In this document: piece after piece, positions 9,415 through 19,504 of the stretch | How positions within the stretch are numbered: position 1 is the stretch's first letter | Layout: each line of letters opens with the position of its first letter | DNA from: Massilia sp. 9096 | GTDB taxonomy: Bacteria > Pseudomonadota > Gammaproteobacteria > Burkholderiales > Burkholderiaceae_D | Length of the DNA: 64,000 nt | NCBI RefSeq assembly: GCF_000745265.1 | Contig: NZ_JQNN01000001.1 | Span: 2,108,001 to 2,172,000 of the forward strand | Direction: 5' to 3' | Made by a program: the position numbers and the translations under genes | Notes under the pieces: generated by a model | What the model saw: the letters and a program-made list of their open reading frames with translations, nothing else | Told to the model about the DNA's origin: nothing | Databases searched by the model: none

Positions 9415-10257
9415 ATGAACGCCTGGACCGGCCTGGCGGCCGGGCTGGCGATCGAGGATCTGGAAACCGAGCTGCTGCTCGAAGCGCTGTTCCAGCGTTT
9501 CGGCCACGATTTCCGGGCCTACGACCGCCCCGCCCTGCGCAGCAAGTTCGCGGGCGTGATGCGGGCGCGCGGGGCCGCGACCCTGTCCGGCCTGCAGGAA
9601 AAGGTGCTGCACGACGCCGAGGCGGCGGCCGGTGTGTTGCGCGCGCTGTCGGTGGCGCCTTCGGCGCTGTTCGACAACGTCGAATTCGCGGCGCGCCTGC
9701 GCGGCGTGCTGGCGCCGGCGCTGCGCGGCTGGCCGCTGCCGCGGGTCTGGATCGCCGAATGCGCCGGCGTGGGCGATGCCTGGACGCTGGCCATCGTGCT
9801 GGCCGAGGAAGGCGTGCTGGGCAAGCTCGACATCCACGCCACGCTCGCCAACGAAGAGCTGGTGGCGCAGAACCAGGACGCCTGGCTGCCGCTGGCCGAG
9901 CTGGAAGCGGCCGAGGCGCGCTACCGCGAAAGCGGCGGCGCCGGCACGCTGCTGTCCTACTTCGAGGTGCGCGACGGCATGGCGCGCCTGCAGGCGCAGC
10001 TGCGGCGGCGCATCACCTGGTCGCAGTACAGCCTGGTGACCGACGCCTCGTTCAACGAGTTCCAGGCCATCCTGTGCTGCCACGCGCTGTCCGACTTCGG
10101 TCCGGTGCTGCGCCAGCGCGTGCTGCGCCTGTTCCACGACAGCCTGGCGCGCTTCGGCGTGCTGTGCCTGGACCGGCCGCTGTCGGTGTCGGACGCGCAC
10201 GCCGGGTCGTACCAGGGGGTCGAAGGGGATCGGCCTTGGTACAAGCGGGTGGGCTGA
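9415..10257 (+). CDS. Degenerate CheR-like methyltransferase-fold protein
   Basis: The 280-residue chain follows CheR architecture: an N-terminal helical domain (~15-95) and a Rossmann-like C-terminal domain (~105-275) ending in FNEFQAILCCHALSDFGPVL, the equivalent of the 'FDLIFCRNVLIYF' block. Key residues are altered. The SAM-binding motif that is normally GCSTGEEPYS reads ECAGVGDAWT, the 'FFRD' region reads LFDN, and the FATDI stretch reads HATLAN. I infer that glutamate methyltransferase activity is lost or changed. It lies 34 bp after the HAMP-array kinase; CheR-type proteins often accompany such kinases, so it may act as a binding partner. The reading frame is open throughout, so it is not an obvious pseudogene. 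Confidence 0.75.
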   Translation: MNAWTGLAAGLAIEDLETELLLEALFQRFGHDFRAYDRPALRSKFAGVMRARGAATLSGLQEKVLHDAEAAAGVLRALSVAPSALFDNVEFAARLRGVLAPALRGWPLPRVWIAECAGVGDAWTLAIVLAEEGVLGKLDIHATLANEELVAQNQDAWLPLAELEAAEARYRESGGAGTLLSYFEVRDGMARLQAQLRRRITWSQYSLVTDASFNEFQAILCCHALSDFGPVLRQRVLRLFHDSLARFGVLCLDRPLSVSDAHAGSYQGVEGDRPWYKRVG

Positions 10258-10269
10258 GCCCAGTTCACT

Positions 10270-10893
10270 TCACATCGCCTGCGCGCTCGGCCTTTCCGCG
10301 ATCCGGTCGCGCCAGGCCTGCAGGTGTTCCATCCCTTCCCGCCCCGGCTGGAATTTCATCAAGCCGCGCGCGAACTCGAGCGCGCAGAACGCCGTGATGT
10401 CGGCGATCGTGAAGCGTGCGCCGGCCACGTAAGGCTGACTGGCCAGCACGCCGTCCAGCCAGCGCGCAGGTTCCCTCATCTTTTCTCCCTGCGACGCGCC
10501 GAAGTCGGCGAACTGCGGCTGCTCCAGCGCCGCCAGGCCAGGGTGGGTGTGGCGAACGGCGTTGGCGATGCGCAAGGTCAGCTGCAGCTCGCAGCGGCGG
10601 TCCATCATCTCGATGAAGGCGCGCTCCTCGAACCCCTCGCCCATCAGGTTCGGCTGCGGCTGCAAGCCTTCCAGGTAGGTGCAGATCGCCCGCGATTCGG
10701 CCAGCTGGCGGCCATCGTCGAGTTCGAGCAGCGGCACCTGGGCCATCGGATTGAGGCCCACGAAGCCCGGCGCACGGTGCTCGCCCCTGGACAGGTCGAC
10801 CTCCACCATCTCGATGCCTGCGATGCCTTTCTCGGCGATGAACATGAGCACGCGGCGCGGATTGGGCGCGCGCTGCCGGGTGTAGAGCTTCAT
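10270..10893 (-). CDS. Glutathione S-transferase family protein
   Basis: The 207-residue protein has an N-terminal thioredoxin-fold domain (1-80; MKLYTRQRAPNPRRVLMFIA, then NPMAQVPLLEL with the cis-proline and ESRAIC with the glutathione-contacting Glu-Ser) and a helical C-terminal domain containing FTIADITAFCALEFA, the conserved N-capping box. It should use glutathione for conjugation or reduction of an unknown electrophile in the cytosol. ATG 10893 is preceded by GAGGAG and replaces a longer open frame that lacks family similarity upstream. It is convergent with the CheR-like gene (12-bp gap). Confidence 0.9.
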   Translation of the reverse strand: MKLYTRQRAPNPRRVLMFIAEKGIAGIEMVEVDLSRGEHRAPGFVGLNPMAQVPLLELDDGRQLAESRAICTYLEGLQPQPNLMGEGFEERAFIEMMDRRCELQLTLRIANAVRHTHPGLAALEQPQFADFGASQGEKMREPARWLDGVLASQPYVAGARFTIADITAFCALEFARGLMKFQPGREGMEHLQAWRDRIAERPSAQAM

Positions 10894-11089
10894 GGTGTCT
10901 CCTCGTGCTTGCGGTGTGTGGACAGGACGCGCTCGATGATAGCCGATCGCGGCCGATCGAAGCGGCGGCCTCGGCCACATTGCCGCATTGACATGGATCC
11001 CGTTTTGCCCGTAGATTCTCAGGCTGGCCTTGCGCGACCCGCCGCAAGTTCCGCGTACCGACCCACGTACATACAAGACAAGGCAACCC

Positions 11090-13768
<2,679 letters not shown>

Positions 13769-14281
13769 TTCTCGGCCTTCCCGGCCGGTCGGCAGGGCTT
13801 GCTGCATGCCCATGTCGGCCGGCTGGGTTCAGGTGGCGGCCGAAGCCGCCGGCGCTGGTGCGCATGCGGTCGGCGTGCTGGCCCCAGCCGGTCAGCGCGA
13901 TGGTGCGGATGCCGTCGTAGCGCTACGGGCGCGGCTCGGGCAGCGCACTGCCCTCTTCGATCGGCCCTGGTGTTGAACCAGGACCCGCGAAGCCGTCCGG
14001 AGACGCCGGCGCCTCGGTGGAGCGCTGCAACGGCGCCCACGCTTGCTCTTGTTTGTCCACGCAAACCGGTACCTCGGAGACTCGTCCGGCTGCTGCAATA
14101 ACGACAATCGTGTGATGGAACGGTCCAGAACAACGTGTCGTTTTGTCGTTACGGCGCAAAAATTCCGGCAAATTCGAAACGCATCCGTTTCAAAAATCGG
14201 GAGGTCCTTCTCAACCGCGCGCCGCGCTTGTACCATTGGCTTCATGCAGTTCGACTGCAGCTCGACCCTTCAAAGGCTTCC
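13769..14281. other. 513-bp region without an intact gene
   Basis: The left part (to about 13950) holds a decayed receiver-domain fragment on the minus strand, listed separately. The right part (14100-14280) is lower in GC and probably carries the promoter of the exported pair that follows; I could not pick out a convincing -35/-10. No RNA gene is visible. Confidence 0.6.
13808..13946 (-). pseudogene. Remnant of a response-regulator receiver domain
   Basis: Read on the minus strand, the segment from about 13922 to 13835 gives RYDGIRTIALTGWGQHADRM followed by RTSAGGFGRHLNPA. This is the beta4-beta5 end of a receiver domain, where 'IALTGWGQ..DR.R...AGF..HL.KP' is standard; the conserved lysine before proline is Asn here. 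An in-frame TAG (13923-13925) precedes it, and no start codon, phosphoacceptor region or ribosome-binding site accompanies it. It is best explained as the tail of a lost hybrid kinase or regulator. Confidence 0.5.
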
Positions 14282-14755
14282 ATGACCGTCTCCCTTTTCC
14301 CGCGCGCCGCCTGCCTGGCGCTGCTGGCCGGCGCCTGCGCCCTGGCTTCGATTCCACCGGCCCATGCCGACAGCGCCGTCTCGTCGGCGTCCAGCGCCGG
14401 CTCGGCATCCTCGGGCAGTATTTCCGATTCGATCGGCGCATCCAGCAACAGTTCCAACAACGACCGCCGCGTCGCCGCCGGCCCCTACCGCGTGATCCAG
14501 GTGGCCCAGGCGCCGAACAAGCCGGGCGCGACCCGCATGGTGCTGCGCGCAGCGCTCGAACCCGGCCGCGAATTCACGCTCGACGTGCCCGACCGCGCCC
14601 TGGCCGCGCGGCGCGTGCTGGCCGGCGACACCGTCCAGGTCAGCGAGCGCGTGTATGGCTACGAGTTCGCCTACGCCGACACCGCCCAGCCTTTCTTCCT
14701 GGCGCTGCAGGACGACTGGTATCGCGAGCTGACCTCGCGCAAGGTCGCGATCTGA
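14282..14755 (+). CDS. Small exported protein, function unknown
   Basis: The protein has 157 residues: a signal peptide (about 1-28, ending in PPAHA), a Ser/Gly/Ala-rich low-complexity linker (about 29-62) and a C-terminal domain with RVIQVAQAPNKPGATRMVL and a GREFTLDVPDRALAARRVL segment, probably a small beta-rich fold. I do not recognise a named family. ATG 14282, with AAGG 6 nt upstream, is favoured over an earlier in-frame start that would bury the signal peptide. Its stop codon overlaps the presumed CTG start of the DUF2145 gene, so the two are probably made together and act in the envelope. Confidence 0.75.
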   Translation: MTVSLFPRAACLALLAGACALASIPPAHADSAVSSASSAGSASSGSISDSIGASSNSSNNDRRVAAGPYRVIQVAQAPNKPGATRMVLRAALEPGREFTLDVPDRALAARRVLAGDTVQVSERVYGYEFAYADTAQPFFLALQDDWYRELTSRKVAI

Positions 14756-15732
14756 ACCCCATCCACCGGTTTTTTCGGCGCTCGCTGGCGGGCGCGCTCG
14801 GCCTGGCCGCCGTCTTCGCCTGCGTCGACGCGCACGCCGGCCTGCCGGTGCTGTGCGAGCGCGGCAAGGAGATCAGCGCCGCCGAGCAGGACCGCGTGCT
14901 GCGCTTCGCCGGCGCCGTCAAGGCCGAGCTCGACCGTTCAGGCGCTTCGGTCGCACTGGTGGCGCGCTCGGGCCTGGACCTGAGCCGCTTCAAGCTGCTG
15001 TATTCGCACGCCGGCATCGCGCTGGCAGGCAACCCGGGCGGCCGCTGGGCCGTGCGCCAGCTGTATTACGCCTGCGACGAGTCGCGCCCGCGCCTGTTCG
15101 ACCAGGGCATGGCCGGCTTCGTGCTGGGCGCCGATTCGCCCGCGCGCGGCCACATGGCGCTGCTGTTCCTGCCCGAGGCCGATGCGGCGCCGCTGCAGCG
15201 CGCCGCGCTCGACGACCGGCTGGCGCTGTCGCTGCTGGCCGCGCGCTACAGCGCCAACGCGTATGCCTTCGGCACGCGCTACCAGAACTGCAACCAGTGG
15301 GTGGCCGAGCTGCTGGCTGGCGCCTGGGGCGGTATCGATCCTGTTCCCGATGGTGGCCCCGGCGCCGGCGGCGCGGGGGCCCTGCGCGCCCGTGCGCATA
15401 CGGACGCGCGCGCGCAGGCGCAGGCGTGGCTGCGTGCCCGGGGCTATGACGCCGCTCCGGTCGAGGTACCTTCGCACTGGATGATGTTCGCCGGCCAGTT
15501 CGTGCCGCTGGTCCACCTGGACGACCACCCGCTCGATGATATCTACGCGCTGGCCCTGCATACCAGCGTGCCGGCCACGCTCGAAGCCTTCGTGCGCGCC
15601 CGTGCGCCCGCCGCGCGCCGGGTCGAACTGTGCCACGACGCCAGGCGCATCGTGGTGCACCGCGGCTGGGAGCCGCTCGGCGTGGAATGTGAGCCGCTGC
15701 CGGGTGACGAGCTCATCGACCTGACGCGCTGA
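14752..15732 (+). CDS. DUF2145 family exported protein, apparent CTG start
   Basis: The 326-residue product begins NPIHRFFRRSLAGALGLA, a standard signal peptide, then a DUF2145 domain with the FKLLYSHAGIAL stretch, a Cys-containing ...YYACDE segment and NCNQWVAELLAGAWG, which carries a conserved Asn-Cys pair reminiscent of NlpC/P60-like or permuted papain-fold enzymes. The molecular function is unknown. No ATG, GTG or TTG lies in frame near the signal peptide; the codon before Asn is CTG at 14752, overlapping the upstream TGA as CTGA, with AAGG 8 nt upstream. I infer initiation at this CTG, or a base error from ATGA. It is convergent with glpD (4-bp gap). Confidence 0.8.
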   Translation: MNPIHRFFRRSLAGALGLAAVFACVDAHAGLPVLCERGKEISAAEQDRVLRFAGAVKAELDRSGASVALVARSGLDLSRFKLLYSHAGIALAGNPGGRWAVRQLYYACDESRPRLFDQGMAGFVLGADSPARGHMALLFLPEADAAPLQRAALDDRLALSLLAARYSANAYAFGTRYQNCNQWVAELLAGAWGGIDPVPDGGPGAGGAGALRARAHTDARAQAQAWLRARGYDAAPVEVPSHWMMFAGQFVPLVHLDDHPLDDIYALALHTSVPATLEAFVRARAPAARRVELCHDARRIVVHRGWEPLGVECEPLPGDELIDLTR

Positions 15733-15736
15733 GCGA

Positions 15737-17335
15737 TCAGGATGCCGCCACGCTGCCGCGCCGTTGCCCGGCCCGGCGCGCGGCCAGCCAGGCATCGAGC
15801 CGCAATGCGGCGCCCGGCGCCAGGTGCAGGCCCAGCTTGCTGCGCCGCCACAGGATGTCCTCGGCTTCGAGCGCCCATTCCTGGCGCACCAGGTAATCCG
15901 CTTCGACCTCGAACAAGCCCGGCACGATCTCTTCGCCCAGATCGGCCGGCGCGCGGCAATGCGCCAGCATGGCGCCGAGCCGGGTGCCGTAGGCGTGCGC
16001 CCAGCGCGCCAGCAAGCCAGGGGGCAGCCAGGCGTACTGGTGCTGGCGCGTCTTGAGCCAGGCGTCGAACTCGAGCACGGCGCGCGCGCTCGGCGCCTTG
16101 CCGTAGACGTCGCCGCCGGGCAGGCAGGCTTGCGCGGTCCAGCCCGCGACCGGCCGGCCCAGCTTCGAGGCGATCCAGTCGACCGCGTCCTCAGCCAGCT
16201 TGCGGAAGGTCGTCACCTTGCCGCCGAACACCGACAGCAGCGGCGCGCCGACGCTGTCGGTGGCGAGCCGGTAGTCGCGGCTGGCGCCGGATGCGCTGGA
16301 CGCATCCGCGGCGCCGTCGTCGCCGATCAGCGGACGCACGCCGGCATAGCTCCACACCACGTCGTCCGGTCCGACGCGGCGCGCGAAGCAGCGATTGACG
16401 GCATCGATCAGGTAGGCGGTCTCGGCAGGGTCGATCGCCAGGCGATTGCGGCCGAGCTCGCCGACGAACTCGACGTCGGTGGTGCCGACCAGCGTGAATG
16501 CGCCCTCGAACGGCAGCGCGAACACGATGCGCCCGTCGGGCTGCTGCAGGATGTAGGCCCGGGCGTGCTCGAACAGGCGCGGCAGCACGATATGGCTGCC
16601 TTTCACCAGGCGCAGTCCCCCGTGCCGGCGCTCGGGCGGCAGCGCGCTGCTCTCGCCCAGGAAGCGCGCGGCCCAGGGCCCGGCGGCGTTGACCAGGCAG
16701 CGCGCATGCACCAGGCGCTCGCCGCCCGGGCCGGCCAGGCGGGCCGACCAGCGCCCGTCCTCGCGCCGGGCCCCCGCGCAGCGCGTGCGCGTGAGGACGG
16801 TGGCTCCGCGTTCGCGCGCGTCGAGCGCGGCCAGCACCACCAGGCGCGCATCGTCGACCCACGCGTCGGAATAGGCAAAGGCGCGCGTGAAATGCGGCTG
16901 CAGCGCTGCCCCGGCCGGGTCCGCTCCCAGGTCGAGCGCGCTCGAGCCCGGCAGGAAATCACGCCGCGCCAGGTGGTCGTACAGGAACAGGCCGGCGCGC
17001 AGCATCCAGGCCGGGCGCTGGCCGCGCGTGCGTTCGGCCGGCGCATACGGCATCACGAAGCGCAGCGGGCGCGTGATGTGGGGCGCGCTGCGCAGCAGGA
17101 TCTCGCGCTCGGCCAGCGCCTTGCGCACCAGGCCGAACTGGTACTGCTCGAGGTAGCGCAAGCCGCCATGGATCAGCTTGCTGGATGCGGACGAGGTATG
17201 GCTGGCCAGGTCGTCCTGTTCGCACAACAGCACGCGCAGGCCGCGTCCGCTGGCGTCGCGCGCGATGCCAGCGCCGTTGATGCCGCCGCCGACCACGAGT
17301 ACGTCACAGTCGAACCGTTTCGGAATGTCGCTCAT
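15737..17335 (-). CDS. glpD: Aerobic glycerol-3-phosphate dehydrogenase
   Basis: The 532-residue FAD enzyme oxidises sn-glycerol-3-phosphate to dihydroxyacetone phosphate at the inner membrane and passes electrons to quinone. The FAD-binding GGGINGAGIARDASGRGL sits at residues 16-33, followed by SSASSKLIHGGLRYLE, the VNAAGPWA block, GTTDVEF, and the SVFGGKVTTFRKLAE C-terminal FAD segment, all hallmark GlpD motifs. The C-terminal DAO_C helical domain (about 385-515) is complete. No glpK, glpF or glpR is adjacent in the window. The start ATG 17335 is the last ATG of a 13-bp tandem repeat that supplies GAGGAG ribosome-binding sites. Confidence 0.95.
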   Translation of the reverse strand: MSDIPKRFDCDVLVVGGGINGAGIARDASGRGLRVLLCEQDDLASHTSSASSKLIHGGLRYLEQYQFGLVRKALAEREILLRSAPHITRPLRFVMPYAPAERTRGQRPAWMLRAGLFLYDHLARRDFLPGSSALDLGADPAGAALQPHFTRAFAYSDAWVDDARLVVLAALDARERGATVLTRTRCAGARREDGRWSARLAGPGGERLVHARCLVNAAGPWAARFLGESSALPPERRHGGLRLVKGSHIVLPRLFEHARAYILQQPDGRIVFALPFEGAFTLVGTTDVEFVGELGRNRLAIDPAETAYLIDAVNRCFARRVGPDDVVWSYAGVRPLIGDDGAADASSASGASRDYRLATDSVGAPLLSVFGGKVTTFRKLAEDAVDWIASKLGRPVAGWTAQACLPGGDVYGKAPSARAVLEFDAWLKTRQHQYAWLPPGLLARWAHAYGTRLGAMLAHCRAPADLGEEIVPGLFEVEADYLVRQEWALEAEDILWRRSKLGLHLAPGAALRLDAWLAARRAGQRRGSVAAS

Positions 17336-17397
17336 TGCAGCTCCTCATTGCAGCTCCTCATTGCAGCGCCTCATTGCAGCGCCTCATTGCAACTCTG
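17333..17397 (-). repeat. 13-bp tandem repeat carrying Shine-Dalgarno and ATG before glpD
   Basis: Five 13-bp units start at 17333, 17346, 17359, 17372 and 17385. On the coding strand each of the first four contains ATGAGGAGCTGCA or ATGAGGCGCTGCA, so each holds an ATG and a purine-rich ribosome-binding motif; the fifth is diverged. The unit length is not a multiple of three, so neighbouring ATGs lie in different frames and only the last opens glpD in frame. Copy-number change by slippage would alter the leader. Confidence 0.85.
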
Positions 17398-17542
17398 CCT
17401 CGATCCGCATCCAGTCTAGCGGTGCACGCGCGGCCGATGTTCGGCCATGTCAATTCGGCGGAGCCCGGCGCGACCAGGCGTGCGGCTGGACGGCGGCCGC
17501 GTGTAGAATCGCTGCATGACGATTTCCAGCGCATACCGTTAA

Positions 17543-18181
17543 ATGGCGCCCGAGTTGCGCGCCTGGGTCCGCATGCCCTCCGGCAAGCGACTCGACCTGC
17601 TCGATCCGACTCCGTTCGACTGGGACGACGCCGACCTCGCGCTCGGCCTGGCCCGCACCTACCGCTGGGGCGGACACTCGGCCTGGCCGCTGCCGCTGTC
17701 GGTGGCCCAGCATTCGATCGCGGTGATGCTGCTGCGCCGCGCGGCGGCGCCGGCGCCGCTCGATCCGATCGTCGAGCTGCGCGAACTGCTGCACGACGCC
17801 GAGGAAGGCTTGCTCGGCTTCGACGCGGTGTCGCCGATCAAGCCCTTCCTCGGCAAGGGTTTCGCAGCCCTCACCCGCCGCCTCGAGCAGGTCGTGTTCC
17901 TGCGCTACGGCTTGCCGGCCTGGACCCCGGCCGAACACGCGGCGCACAAGCGTGCTGACCGCCTGGCCGCCGCGAGCGAGGCGGTGCACGTGGTCGGCTG
18001 GAAAGTCGACGAAGTGCGCAGCACGCTCAAGATCCGCTCGGCCGTGCTCGAGCGCGACCCGCTGGCCGCGCTCTACGATTGCACCCCATGGGAACCGTGG
18101 CCGCCGCTGCTGGCGGCCGAGCGTTTCCTGGCGATGCTGGAAGCGACCAAGCGGCGCATCGACGGCGGCGCGGCGGCATGA
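17543..18181 (+). CDS. HD-domain phosphohydrolase (YfbR-like)
   Basis: The 212-residue protein has the HD-superfamily signature split as SVAQHSIAVMLLRR (first His, about residue 56) and ELLHDAEEGLLGF (His-Asp pair, about residues 81-82), followed by a further helix with the HKRADRLAAASE Asp. YfbR-type members remove phosphate from deoxynucleoside monophosphates; the exact substrate here is unknown. The start ATG 17543 lacks a clear ribosome-binding site; the motif ARTYRWGGHSAWPLPLSVAQ supports the frame. Its stop overlaps the start of the sirtuin gene (ATGA), so the two are translationally coupled. Confidence 0.85.
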   Translation: MAPELRAWVRMPSGKRLDLLDPTPFDWDDADLALGLARTYRWGGHSAWPLPLSVAQHSIAVMLLRRAAAPAPLDPIVELRELLHDAEEGLLGFDAVSPIKPFLGKGFAALTRRLEQVVFLRYGLPAWTPAEHAAHKRADRLAAASEAVHVVGWKVDEVRSTLKIRSAVLERDPLAALYDCTPWEPWPPLLAAERFLAMLEATKRRIDGGAAA

Positions 18182-19008
18182 CGATGGATCGCGGCCCGGA
18201 CGCCGCCCTGGCCCATGCCGCCGCCGTGCTGCGCGACGCCGATGCCCTCTTCATCGGCGCCGGCGCCGGCATCGGCGTCGATTCCGGCCTGCCGGACTTT
18301 CGCGGCGGGCATGGCTTCTGGAAGGCCTATCCGCCACTGGCCCGGCTCGGTATCCGCTTCGTCGAGATCGCCAACCCGCGCAGCTTTGCCTCCCACCCGG
18401 GCCTGGCCTGGGGCTTTTACGGGCACCGCCTGGCGCTGTACCGCGCCACGGTGCCTCATGAGGGCTTTTCCATCCTGCGCGAGATCGGCGCGCGCATGGC
18501 GCATGGCGCGTTCGTCTTCACAAGCAACGTCGACGGCCAGTTCCAGCGCGCCGGTTTCGACGACGCCGGCATCGTCGAGTGCCACGGTTCGCTGCACCAC
18601 CTGCAATGCACGCGCCCGTGCAGCGACGCGATCTGGCCGGCCGACGCGCTCGTTCCCGACGTCGATCCCGCCACCTGCCTGATGCGCCCGCCACTGCCCA
18701 CCTGTCCCCGCTGCGGCGCCCTGGCGCGGCCGAACGTGTTGATGTTCAATGACGGCGCCTGGATCGATACCCGCACCGAAGCACAGTATGCCCGATTGGC
18801 AAGGTGGCGTGCACGGCCCCGGCGCCTGGCTGCGATCGAGCTCGGCGCCGGCGTCGACGTGCCGTCGGTGCGCTGGATGTGCGAACGCCAGGATGCTCCC
18901 CTGATTCGCATCAATCCGCGTGCACCGGAAGTGCCATCCGACCGGGATGTCGGCATCGCGTCCGGCGCGCTCGACGGCTTGCGCCGCTTGCGCGCTCTGC
19001 TGGCTTGA
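18178..19008 (+). CDS. Sir2-family NAD-dependent deacylase
   Basis: The 276-residue protein carries the sirtuin NAD motifs GAGAGIGVDSGLPDFRG (about residues 23-40), TSNVDGQFQRAGF (about 115-127, with the conserved Asn-Asp equivalent Asn-Val-Asp) and ECHGSLHHLQC with catalytic His136. Two cysteine pairs (around LQCTRPC and CPRCG) should bind structural zinc. The C-terminal portion has the ELGAGVDVPSVR segment, where canonical sirtuins have 'GTS..V.P'. It should remove acyl groups from lysine, or act as an ADP-ribosyl enzyme, consuming NAD. ATG 18178 overlaps the upstream TGA. Two pyridine-nucleotide salvage genes occur farther on (33.3 and 46.5 kb) but not in this operon. Confidence 0.88.
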   Translation: MTMDRGPDAALAHAAAVLRDADALFIGAGAGIGVDSGLPDFRGGHGFWKAYPPLARLGIRFVEIANPRSFASHPGLAWGFYGHRLALYRATVPHEGFSILREIGARMAHGAFVFTSNVDGQFQRAGFDDAGIVECHGSLHHLQCTRPCSDAIWPADALVPDVDPATCLMRPPLPTCPRCGALARPNVLMFNDGAWIDTRTEAQYARLARWRARPRRLAAIELGAGVDVPSVRWMCERQDAPLIRINPRAPEVPSDRDVGIASGALDGLRRLRALLA

Positions 19009-19504
19009 AACATGCGCCATGCATGGCGTACTGATCCAGCAAGAAACTGATTGCTGGGCCAACGCAAACCTTGGCTGCATGAAAAATCTAGAGCCGAGAT
19101 CAAGTTGATGACCTAAGGCATTGATTCCACGACGTTTATTTTAATATCCACAAGAAATGTGGATAACTGTGTGGACAAGTGCCTCTTGACAAGCCGGAAG
19201 CGCAGTACTGATGCGGGTTCCAACAAAATGCCCATTCAACAGGCAGATTTCCAACCCTTTATGAATCAAGGACTTGCATGCATACGGCATCAGTGTGAAA
19301 TTTGGCCACGCGGCAAAATCCTACAAAACAGCTTGGACGGGGATAACTCGTCACGGCGGAGGTTGCATATATGTCATTCCGCCGCTTTTGTGCCGCGATT
19401 CCGGCCCGCCTGGCGGGTCGCCGCATGCGCGGCTCAGTGCTTCGTGCTCAACCATATCGGCTGGCGGCCAGGCCGACTGGAGTACGGAGGCGGGGCCGCA
19501 GTCT
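19009..19504. other. 496-bp intergenic region with a DnaA-box-like element
   Basis: Both flanking genes end here. The left half is A+T-rich and contains the 93-bp element at 19143-19235, which recurs beyond the helicase gene. Similarity to the other copy weakly continues to about 19290. The remainder (19300-19504) shows no gene-like frame, RNA gene or clear terminator. Confidence 0.6.
19143..19235 (+). repeat. 93-bp intergenic element, copy A
   Basis: It begins with the perfect inverted repeat TATCCACA-N5-TGTGGATA (19145-19165), which includes TGTGGATAA, identical to a consensus DnaA box. A further TGTGTGGACAAG, a CTTGACA-GCCGGAA block (TTGACA at 19186) and an ATGCGG...CAACA...TGCCCAT tail follow. 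The same blocks in the same order and spacing make up copy B at 21799-21891, with identity that I estimate by eye at about two thirds. Confidence 0.7.

Noticed and set aside
5415..9416. Very long open frame on the strand opposite the HAMP kinase, with similar ones opposite the M1 peptidase and the formate dehydrogenase alpha gene
   Set aside because: These are antisense shadows caused by high GC codon bias: compositionally odd Arg/His/Gln/Val-rich translations, no family motifs, no start signals.
19186..19220. TTGACA in both 93-bp elements taken as a -35 box
   Set aside because: No acceptable -10 hexamer follows at 16-18 bp in either copy, so a promoter was not called.
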